A stretch of 64,000 bases of DNA, from the NCBI GenBank assembly GCA_047967505.1, contig CM106538.1; one strand, 5' to 3'. This DNA comes from Dipteris shenzhenensis (lineage: Eukaryota > Polypodiophyta > Polypodiopsida > Gleicheniales). The notes beneath the pieces are model-generated. The model was not told where the DNA came from and did not search any database. It was given only the letters and a program-made list of their open reading frames with translations. The position numbers were made by a program, and so were the translations under genes. Positions within the stretch are counted from its first letter, which is position 1. Every line of letters begins with the position of its first letter. Of this stretch, positions 56,301 to 61,189 are shown piece after piece.

Positions 56301-58189
56301 GAACTTGTTTGCACTCTCCTTGCCCATCTCAAGGAAGTTTCTCCCTTACTAATAACTATATCCCCTAACTCTAGCACGAGCAAGACTAGTATTTAGGGGG
56401 AGGCTTGTTTGCACAGTCGTTACTCATCCGAAGGTAACTCCTTCCTTACTACTACAAGGGTACGTCACAAGAGCCAGATGACGTCAAGGGAGATCGCTTT
56501 GTTGGTTTCCAAAAGGCAAATTCATCATAGCATGTATCCCTAAGCCAATATACCCCCCGAATTGGAGATTACAATTAGGGTTAGCCAGGGCCCCAAGGCC
56601 ACTGTAAGAGCTTTTTCATCGTAGAAAAGCCAAAAAAGAGAGAAAAGTTAAGTTACAAAGATAAAATAAAACTTTAAAAAATAAATAAAATAAGGTGGAG
56701 AAGAGAGAACAACACTACCAAAGACAAGAATTGGTAATGGGAATATAGACTTGTGGAGGAGGTTGGTGTAAAGAGTTGAGGAGGGCTTTGGGAGAAAGGA
56801 GGGGTTTGGGGAAGCAGGGATAGAGTGCTTTTTGATATTGGAAGGACGGGAGATGCATGCAACATGCACCACAAATAGTTATTAATAGCAACTATGCACT
56901 TGGGAATTGAGACATTGTGGAATCTTTTGCATATTGTTCGCATAATAGCATTCATTGGGGACTTGGCTTGGACAATTGCAGCAAGTGCAGACCTTCTCTT
57001 GAGGCAAGTCTGCAAGTAGCCGTGGCTGGTCCTAATTGCCCTATTGGCCTTCCACAAATGTTCATAAGCCTTTCTTTCTTTCTTTCATTTTCCAATGTTC
57101 ACATTAAATATCATTGAGATGCGCTAGACACCTGTAGTCCCCCTACATGGGCTGTATGAGCCCATGGCTGGTCCTAATTGCCCTATCCTGTCTTTTTTTT
57201 TTTTCATAGGCTTTTTTGGCCTTCCACAAATGTTAATACACCTTTCTTTCTTTCATTTTCCAGTGTTCAAATTAAATATCATAGAGTTGTGCTAGACACC
57301 TGTAGTTCCCCTACATGGGGTGTATGAGCTTGATGTATTTCAGACTTTGGTCTCATTGGACTTTTGATCTTTCCTAGACATTATTAAATCTTTCTTTCTT
57401 TTTCCTCCCTCCATTGATGGGGCTTGCAAACTAGGCCTTTAAATATTAGAGGATGCATGCAAATAGTAACCTAGAGCATGATCATTGTATCCTAGAATGG
57501 TACTTTGTGGCAGACCTTAACCTCTCATACTGTTTGATCAGCAAGTCATGGTGCTCCTAAGATGACATCGATTGGCCCTAATTGGGTGACAATGAAAGAG
57601 CCTTTTGCTTTTACTGCTTTGGCATCATTCTCTCTTCAGTAGCCTCGGTTGTCTTTCGTCATTTCTAGCTTTATTCTTCCTTTCCCATGGATACACAAGC
57701 ATACATAGACTTTTAATCTATAGAATAATCAAGAAATGTGTTACCATGTTGAATTGGAAGAGGAAAAACATGAAGAAAAGTACGCCAAAATTGTTGTGGA
57801 GGAAAAAATCGAATTGAAACATCATGCCAAAGAGTACAATAAGAGTCGAGGATATCAATGCCAACACGAACTCCCATAAAAGCCAAGATAACCAATATGC
57901 TGAGTCCAGAAGCCCCATTATCGACATGGCCTGGAGAAGCCCAGAAGCTGAAATGTTAATATCTCTTCAATTATATGAAAAACTCAATATATAACAGTTT
58001 GACAGACAGACTTAATTACCTGCCGAAGTTTTAGCTCCCTCTCAGTAACAAGGTTGCTCATTTGAATGACAAATCCAAACATGGTAGCTGCGAGCAGGAA
58101 GATAGGCCCTACTGTCCCAACTGTTGAAAATGTTTCAAGGCTGGGGTGAGCATATTCCTTGAATGCAACTGACCATTCAATGGTTGAAT
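13626..58189 (-). CDS. ABCA2: ABCA2-like (ATH-type) ABC transporter gene, partial, 13 exons
   Basis: Half-size ABC subfamily A transporter: one transmembrane domain followed by one nucleotide-binding domain, expected to move lipids or similar substrates across an intracellular or plasma membrane using ATP. Exons on the minus strand: 58189-58020, 57930-57745, 45416-45321, 45231-45031, 44739-44580, 44485-44268, 15587-15470, 15219-15143, 15053-14964, 14771-14628, 14478-14188, 14092-14009 and 13802-13626. They total 2,012 nt with every phase matching and no stop. Donors are GT except the last, which reads as GC. The order and residues match my recollection of plant ABCA2 proteins throughout. The N-terminal start exons and the C-terminal exon(s) are missing from the window. 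Two introns of 12,328 and 28,680 bp are filled with transposons. The open frame suggests a functional gene. Confidence 0.9.
15588..16240. other. Start of the 28.7-kb ABCA intron
   Basis: AT-rich intron sequence on the upstream side of the Walker A exon. No element or gene recognised. Confidence 0.5.
16241..18354 (+). mobile_element. Copia remnant related to copia-1 (plus, rearranged)
   Basis: A leader with many TTTGGGGCTTTT and TTGCAG motifs (16241-16900) leads to a Gag start ([13 protein letters not shown] at about 16905) with an internal deletion. Gag continues to 17300 ([21 protein letters not shown]) and a zinc knuckle at 17380-17430. An abrupt jump near 17540-17580 skips protease and integrase. 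RT then runs 17800-18290: [50 protein letters not shown] and ALYGLNK. It ends at about 18350 against gypsy-2 sequence. The residues match copia-1, so it is the same family. Stops and shifts make it dead. No LTR was found. Confidence 0.8.
16511..16625 (+). repeat. 51-bp tandem repeat in the copia leader
   Basis: Two exact-looking 51-bp units, 16511-16561 and 16562-16612, and the start of a third. Each begins ATTTGGGGCTTTTAGTTC and ends TTCTTGCAGAA. The period is a multiple of three, so a frame stays open in reverse, but that is a by-product. Confidence 0.85.
18425..19808 (+). pseudogene. Gypsy-2 gag-protease, broken
   Basis: Gag reads from about 18425: [19 protein letters not shown], a short interruption, [20 protein letters not shown] and [18 protein letters not shown]. 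It ends [14 protein letters not shown] and a basic Asn/Lys-rich tail. A knuckle-like [13 protein letters not shown] is at 19260-19300. The protease (19379-19808) reads [25 protein letters not shown], where the active site is D-D-G, and [13 protein letters not shown]. Stops at 18519, 18637 and 18842 and a frameshift near 19195-19240 disable it. Confidence 0.82.
20366..20593 (-). repeat. Copia-1 3' LTR
   Basis: 228 bp, TGTTAGAATT to TTTTCTACA on the minus strand. It is preceded on that strand by GCACTGCAGGCGGG, a degraded polypurine tract. The right-hand copy is 234 bp. The same LTR family is at 34350-34595. Confidence 0.92.
20631..24929 (-). pseudogene. Copia-1 gag-pol, broken
   Basis: Gag starts at 24929 ([26 protein letters not shown]) and has a UBN2-type core at 24541-24090 ([13 protein letters not shown]). 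A CCHC knuckle lies near 24060-24020. Protease at 23989-23426 has [16 protein letters not shown]-pre-integrase and integrase at 23365-22604 have [30 protein letters not shown] and [14 protein letters not shown]. 22781-22416 is the end of the integrase region. RT at 21890-21213 has [30 protein letters not shown] and [15 protein letters not shown]. RNase H at 21074-20631 has [22 protein letters not shown] and [13 protein letters not shown]. Frameshifts and stops lie between blocks. Confidence 0.9.
25080..26030 (-). repeat. Copia-1 leader: GTACGG-rich zone and CAAATTTGGGGCTTTT-type zone
   Basis: Two repetitive zones lie between PBS and Gag. At 25590-26030 there are many GTACGG/CCGTAC hexamers at irregular spacing. 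At 25080-25510 a short motif recurs (plus-strand AAAGCCCCAAA..TTGCA; minus-strand TTTGGGGCTTTT). The second zone is shared with the copia remnant at 16241-16900. No ORF is convincing here. Confidence 0.75.
26135..26148 (-). other. Copia-1 primer binding site (initiator tRNA-Met)
   Basis: Minus-strand TGGTATCAGAGCAGG, starting just inside the 5' LTR. It matches the initiator tRNA-Met 3' end and fixes the element's direction as minus. Confidence 0.85.
26150..26383 (-). repeat. Copia-1 5' LTR
   Basis: 234 bp, TGTTAGAATT to TTTCCTACA on the minus strand, followed by TT and the primer binding site. It contains a short extra block (CCTCTAAGGAGG region near 26305) absent from the other copy. Confidence 0.92.
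28895..29276 (+). repeat. 3' LTR of gypsy-2 (right end approximate)
   Basis: It begins TGTCATGACAAGAG after a purine-rich tract (GCAAGAGGGAG), as expected for an LTR after a polypurine tract. It runs through AT-rich sequence to about 29276, where a CT microsatellite starts. No partner LTR is present, so the end and age cannot be given. Confidence 0.6.
29278..29319. repeat. (CT)n microsatellite
   Basis: About 20 CT units between the gypsy-2 LTR and the C-rich zone. The serine/leucine ORFs across it are artefacts. Confidence 0.9.
29388..29875. repeat. C-rich GCTACCCCCT minisatellite, probable LINE-C 5' region
   Basis: About 430 bp of degenerate CGCTACCCCCT and GCTAACCCCC units. It ends in a run of C, then G, ten T, CCGAA, eight G and ten A (29811-29853), a foldback of T/A and C/G runs. 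LINE-C ORF1 starts 115 bp further on. LINE-B has a similar pyrimidine-rich, C-run 5' region, so this may be the LINE 5' UTR in expanded form. Proline-rich ORFs here are not genes. Confidence 0.75.
29968..31200 (+). pseudogene. LINE-C ORF1 (L1 ORF1p-like), broken
   Basis: It starts [21 protein letters not shown] Ser/Thr/Pro-rich region runs to about 30450. A Gln/Arg-rich, coiled-coil-like stretch follows (30480-30600), frameshifted after a stop at 30613. Then comes an RRM-like core (30800-30990; [30 protein letters not shown]). The basic C-terminal domain reads [20 protein letters not shown], stop at 31077, RRVLPQ, stop, [18 protein letters not shown]. This order is that of animal-type L1 ORF1p. 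It is not the DUF4283 plus zinc-knuckle type seen in LINE-E. Confidence 0.78.
31230..33200 (+). pseudogene. LINE-C ORF2 remnant: endonuclease joined to 3' domain
   Basis: The endonuclease blocks are [13 protein letters not shown] (about 31320), [25 protein letters not shown] (31685-31720), [19 protein letters not shown] and GADHTYLFF. After [14 protein letters not shown] and a short tail the sequence passes at 32345-32395 straight to the 3' domain: [27 protein letters not shown], then a [21 protein letters not shown] Cys/His tail near 33000-33060. No RT motif is left. Confidence 0.83.
33930..34595 (+). mobile_element. Copia fragment of the copia-1 family (RT end, RNase H, LTR)
   Basis: The end of RT reads [24 protein letters not shown] text at 33930-34050. 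An internal deletion then leads to RNase H (34050-34320: [58 protein letters not shown]). A polypurine tract GCAGGGGGG precedes an LTR from 34350 (TGTTAGAATT). The LTR is cut just before its end by LINE-D at about 34596. Confidence 0.85.
34596..36893 (+). mobile_element. LINE-D: 5'-truncated L1-like LINE with telomere-like filler
   Basis: It starts within the pre-RT region ([21 protein letters not shown]). RT blocks are [22 protein letters not shown] (34905-34980) and [21 protein letters not shown] (35085-35150). About 180 bp that would hold YADD are replaced at 35157-35190 by a filler with two and a half CCCTAAA units. The sequence resumes at [20 protein letters not shown]. The 3' domain runs to 36475, including [13 protein letters not shown]. 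The tail has the family hairpin (36834-36856) and (CTTT)n. It is inserted at the end of a copia LTR. Stops and shifts throughout. Confidence 0.88.
36894..38193 (-). repeat. Copia LTR sequence (minus), possibly two related LTRs
   Basis: The right end is sharp: minus-strand GCTGAGAGGGGG (polypurine tract) is followed by TGTTAGAGGTAGC, starting at 38193. Two TATA-like boxes in similar contexts lie on the minus strand: CTATATAAAA (37785-37776) and CCTATAAAAGG (37211-37201). This suggests either one long LTR with a duplication or two related LTRs. A palindrome GTCGG-TTAC-CCGAC is at 37865-37878. The left end against the LINE-D tail is approximate. No gene is supported here. Confidence 0.6.
38194..38560 (-). 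pseudogene. Copia RNase H fragment
   Basis: Minus-strand remnant of the copia RNase H end, recognised from scattered blocks: [14 protein letters not shown] near 38520, then [12 protein letters not shown], a [24 protein letters not shown] stretch with stops, and [21 protein letters not shown] near 38270. It is followed by a polypurine tract and LTR. It is too degraded to be coding. Confidence 0.65.
38595..39530 (+). pseudogene. LINE-E ORF1 (DUF4283 and zinc knuckle), broken
   Basis: Reads [45 protein letters not shown] and [15 protein letters not shown], typical of DUF4283-containing plant LINE and domesticated proteins. After a frameshift at about 38930 comes [11 protein letters not shown], then a zinc knuckle [12 protein letters not shown] (about 39053-39090), and a Lys/Pro-rich tail (39150-39350). 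It would bind the element RNA. Confidence 0.78.
39700..43120 (+). pseudogene. LINE-E ORF2 (endonuclease, RT, zf-RVT), broken
   Basis: Endonuclease: [15 protein letters not shown] and [19 protein letters not shown] (39870-40020), [32 protein letters not shown] (40160-40260). [23 protein letters not shown] (40960-41030), [18 protein letters not shown] (41150-41205), [14 protein letters not shown] (41315-41355) and the catalytic AYADDSFFT at about 41628-41655. zf-RVT at 42842-43120: [40 protein letters not shown]. Several frameshifts and stops. Confidence 0.86.
43426..44098 (+). mobile_element. LINE-F: second LINE 3' end (zf-RVT and tail)
   Basis: Repeats the 3' end of LINE-E: 43510-43820 has [23 protein letters not shown] and [21 protein letters not shown], then a 3' UTR and an A-run at 44095. 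Both A-runs are followed by GTGTGTG. It is a separate, 5'-truncated insertion or a tandem duplication. It ends about 170 bp from the ABCA exon at 44268. Confidence 0.8.
44268..45416 (-). CDS. ABCA2: ABCA2-like exons: rest of the transmembrane domain and linker
   Basis: Four exons. 45416-45321 ([10 protein letters not shown] to FIIGFLTE) has a weak GAAAAG acceptor. 45231-45031 starts [12 protein letters not shown], contains [14 protein letters not shown] and [19 protein letters not shown], and ends CVLTM. 44739-44580 has a hydrophobic helix ([21 protein letters not shown]) and the [14 protein letters not shown] block. 44485-44268 is the linker: CTCSGSH, an acidic stretch, [24 protein letters not shown] and YHAVK at a GTTTGG donor. 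The [14 protein letters not shown] segment is the N-terminal strand of the nucleotide-binding domain. The next residues are 28.7 kb downstream. Confidence 0.9.
45417..47200. other. ABCA intron, left part
   Basis: Intron sequence with no gene or element that I recognise. 46480-46600 is pyrimidine-rich. 47040-47180 is a purine-rich AAAG/GAAA run. Confidence 0.5.
48449..48619 (-). repeat. Copia-2 3' LTR
   Basis: Minus-strand TGTGGGGGTTAAAGG...CACTCTCA, preceded by the purine tract CTTTAAGTGGGAGGT. Ends in TG/CA. Confidence 0.92.
48680..52746 (-). pseudogene. Copia-2 gag-pol, nearly intact
   Basis: Gag at 52746-52043: [41 protein letters not shown] and [15 protein letters not shown] zinc knuckle ([13 protein letters not shown]) is near 52035-51995. 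Protease at 52006-51521 has [16 protein letters not shown]-pre-integrase and integrase at 51496-50885 have [33 protein letters not shown] and [12 protein letters not shown]. 50878-50171 is the integrase end and linker. RT at 50161-48868 has [45 protein letters not shown] and [19 protein letters not shown]. RNase H has [20 protein letters not shown] and [12 protein letters not shown] stop at 48866-48868 precedes [21 protein letters not shown] small shift near 49938 and others disable it. Confidence 0.92.
54178..54189 (-). other. Copia-2 primer binding site (initiator tRNA-Met)
   Basis: Minus-strand TGGTATCAGAGC, two bases inside the 5' LTR. Confidence 0.85.
54192..54364 (-). repeat. Copia-2 5' LTR
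   Basis: Minus-strand TATGGGGGTTAAAGG...CACTCTCA. The first TG has mutated to TA. It is followed by AC and the primer binding site. Confidence 0.92.
55640..55990 (-). pseudogene. PLE GIY-YIG endonuclease domain, broken
   Basis: Minus-strand reading: QVIYVVYN, then 7 residues, then LYVGQT. This matches GIY-YIG with V for G and YVG for YIG, and eleven residues separate VIY from YVG. A stop follows GQTY. The frame continues [15 protein letters not shown], giving the F..EH...A pattern expected after the motif, then [34 protein letters not shown] at about 55750-55660 fits the W/F-I...P.GLN segment after GIY-YIG in PLEs. The domain would nick target DNA. Confidence 0.75.
56280..57744. repeat. ABCA intron, right part, with a tandem duplication
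   Basis: No gene. A direct repeat of about 140-165 bp is seen at 57023-57158 and 57165-57330. Shared blocks are TGGCTGGTCCTAATTGCCC, GGCCTTCCACAAATGTT, TTTCTTTCATTTTCCA, TTAAATATCAT and GCTAGACACCTGTAGT. The second copy has an inserted T-run. Confidence 0.7.
57745..58189 (-). CDS. ABCA2: ABCA2-like exons: first transmembrane segments
   Basis: Two exons. 58189-58020 follows TTTACAG and begins in phase 1. It encodes an [20 protein letters not shown] stretch, a hydrophobic segment ([19 protein letters not shown]) and ends ERELKLRQ at a GTAATT donor. 57930-57745 follows CTCCAG. It encodes [20 protein letters not shown], two or three hydrophobic helices and [13 protein letters not shown], ending QFNM at a GTAACA donor. 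These are the first mapped helices of the ABCA transmembrane domain. The next residues ([10 protein letters not shown]) are encoded 12.3 kb away. Upstream exons were not found between 58190 and 64000. Confidence 0.88.
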
Positions 58190-59400
58190 CTGTAAAGTAT
58201 ACATGAATTATTGCAAGAAGTTAGAAGGCATAGCTAGAATATACCCCATCTTACAAATAGAGAACTGTTTTTGCGAGCCAAATGGCAAGAAAGAAATGAG
58301 AGACAGAGAAAAAAGAAAGAATATATCTGCAAAAGACCAAGAATGGTCCACGAGGCGAAGTACAATAGAGTGCATGAAATGCCAAAAGGGAAACCAATCT
58401 GGAGCATGTGAGCATGTGATCACAGACAAGCTAGTTCACTCCGTTGTCTTTCTTAGGGAGCAGCAGTAGTTTTTTCTTTCTTCCATCTGCCCTGCCGTCG
58501 ACCCCCTACTTGCCAGGGCTCTCGTCCCAGCCATTATAGGCATTCACATTGCTCCTTCCCCCACGACACCTATAGTGTCCGTTGCCCCTCAATGGGCTGT
58601 ACTGAGGTGCCACAATCTGTAAGGCGATGGCAGTTGTTCTCCCGCCCCAGCTTTTCGCAACACCACCTCCAAGGTGCTCCGATTGGAGTGGTAAACATGC
58701 CCTTGCACCATTATCTTGCTTGGCCTTGGACTATATGCTGGGCCACAGCTGCTCGACGAATCGCCTGCTGCCTGTATAGGGGATGGGCAGCAGACGGCCT
58801 CCTTCCTGTCTTCCTTTCTCTCCCTCCCTCCATCCTTTCCTTCCTTTCTGCCCTTCGCACCTACTTTCTTTCCCCTCACATCCTTTCCCCTTTTAAAAAA
58901 TATAAAACTTAATTTAGCCCTCCATCATTTCCCACCTTTGTCTCCATTCCTTTCCCACCTTCCTCTCTTCTGTTCCTTTCTTTCCTCCATTCCCTCCTTT
59001 CTTTCTTATCTTGTTTTCCTCCATTCCCTCCGACCTTTCTTTCCTCCATCCCCACCCGCTTTCCCTCTCCCTTCTTCCCCCCCTGTCATTCTCTCCTTTC
59101 CCTTTTATCTCTCTCTATTCCTTCATCGCGTGGTAGGAAGGTGACCTACAGGTCTAGTCAAAGGAGCTCAAATGACAACATCCTCAATTCCCTACTCTTA
59201 TCAAGGTTCGGGATTGGGTTCAAGCAAGGCTCGCTCTAGAAAGTGATCACAGCCAAGAATTGACCATATACAGATGTGAGGTTTTCTTGATTCAGAGGTC
59301 CACTCCAAAGACAGCTCAAACACTTCTCTGGTATTCCCCCATATACCTCAGCTCACACTTGGTTTTCTTTTCTTCATACCTTGGTACCACAACTTCAATG
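58190..59400. other. Intron sequence upstream of the first mapped ABCA exon
   Basis: No gene is supported. 58790-59130 is strongly pyrimidine-rich (CTTCCTTTCTCTCC type) and gives spurious Ser/Pro/Leu ORFs. 58490-58790 is GC-richer and resembles degraded element sequence I cannot name. No upstream ABCA exon was seen. Confidence 0.5.
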
Positions 59401-60719
59401 CCCATACTCAAGTGGCTAGCTTCAAATGCTTAGGTTGCTCCTCGCTTACCAAGCTGAGATACTGCCAATCTCTTTCGTGACCCATCTCGGAAATGCTTGC
59501 TCGTGCAGAGCTGTCTATGTTGGAAAACAAACCCACACTTGCTTGTAGCATAGCATAGCTAATACAACATGTAGATAGATTAATGTCATTGCAATCACCA
59601 TCTAAGAACACAAGACATCTATTGCCGAAGATATGCCATAGTGCAACACCCAATTATCTCACTTCAAGACCTGTGCAAATACAAGAGATATAGAGAGCAA
59701 TTCAGATCATAGAAAGAGAATACACAGATATACAGCCAAAACAGATCTCATCTATAAATATACCTTTGTAAGATTATAATATATCCAATCGTACAAATAC
59801 AGAAATCCATACAAAAGGAGCTCCAAAATTGTACCAACACCTCCAGCAAACATCTGCACGCTCTATTTGCTGAACCCTCTGCTATAGAATCCCTCTTGGA
59901 TCACCCCGTGCCTCTCCTAGGCTTCAGTAGCTTGCTCTAGGGTGAGCATTGCATGTTGCTCCCTCCTGCACTCACATGTACTCTCCTACAACGTGTACGT
60001 ATGTATAGGCTCGGAAGCCTTCCAATCTGGCTGAATAGAATGATGATCTGGCTGACTAGATACACGCCCAACCAACCTGCCACAGATTGGGCTGACCTAG
60101 TTTGTGTATGTTGATGTTGGAAAGTAGAGGATAGAATCACTCACTCCTCACACTCCTGATCGCAGCTCATACAACACTCAAAGAGAGATAGAGAGAGAGA
60201 GACAAAACTCAGATATATTCTTCCACAACAGTGGGCTGACAAAAGCTCAAGAGGTGAGGAACAACCAGCAAAGAGATGCTGATACAAAAGCTGAGTCTAC
60301 TCCTCTCCTTGCACCCTTGCCCGGGTGCTGGCTGTCAATGCTGGTGATGAGAAGTGTGGGGGGGAGGGGGTTTATATAGATGGGCAGCAAGCCCCTTGAA
60401 CTGACCGACTTTCCAGTCGGTTCCAGTCTGCTGCACCGACTCCCAGAAGGTCCAAAATGACCAACATCTGGTCAGTTTCTAGGCCAGCCCTTTGGCCTAT
60501 ATAAGGCCCCGTATGTTGGACCTTGTTGGCTGCTACTAGCTGGTACACACGTACTGCAGATGCCCCCGCATGGGCCCGTGGTGCTGGCGCACTGTTCCAG
60601 GCAGGGTGCTGCCCTCAGACAGCAAGGTACTCTCAGCGTCCCATCCCCCTATAGTCTCCTGCCTCCCTTGTCCCCTCAAATCGGGGGGTCATAGGTGGGG
60701 CAGTGACATTTCTAACACC
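59400..60719 (-). repeat. Copia-3 LTR (minus; left end approximate)
   Basis: It starts at about 60719 on the minus strand with TGTTAGAAATGTCACTG after the purine tract GAGAGGGGG, as in the LTR at 38193. A minus-strand TATA box TCTATATAAA is at 60380-60371. A palindrome ACCGACT-TTCC-AGTCGGT is at 60404-60421. The other end is not defined. Confidence 0.6.
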
Positions 60720-60724
60720 CCCTC

Positions 60725-61185
60725 TCAATGACACAACTGTGGGCCCATCCCCATGCGTCGAATGAGGTGTTTCATCTGCTCCCTGGGAAGCACCTTGGTG
60801 AAGACATCCGAGATGTTGTCGTCGGTCGGGCAGTGCATGAACTCTATGACACCTTTGTCGATGAGTTCACAAACAAAGTGGTAGTGGAACTTGATGTGCT
60901 TCATCCGTGCATGAAACACGGGGTTGTTGGCGATTGCTATGCAACTCTGGTTGTCGCACAAAATCATAGTCGCATCTTCTTGGGCCACATTCATGTCCTC
61001 TAAAATCCACCTGGCCACAATGCTTCACATGCCACTGTACAAGCAGCCCTGTACTCTGTCTCTGTAGATGAAAGGGCGACAGTAGGTTGTTTCTACTCAG
61101 CCATCATGACACAACTCTTAATGAGAGTAAGAAACAGTATCCAGAAGTCGATCTCCACGTGTCACTATCAGCTGCCCAATCATCA
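60725..61185 (-). pseudogene. Copia-3 RNase H fragment
   Basis: Minus-strand RNase H: KQPTVALSSTETEYRAACTVACEA (about 61095-61025, with a stop just before), then ARWILEDMNVAQEDATMILCDNQS, NNPVFHARMKHIKFHYHFV and PTDDNISDVFTKVLPREQMK. It ends at 60725, just before the polypurine tract. The upstream part is lost against LINE-G. Confidence 0.85.
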
Positions 61186-61189
61186 GCTC

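Noticed and set aside
58592-59144. Plus and minus ORFs of 96-142 residues
   Set aside because: They translate a pyrimidine-rich tract with no domain; they are not the missing ABCA N-terminus.
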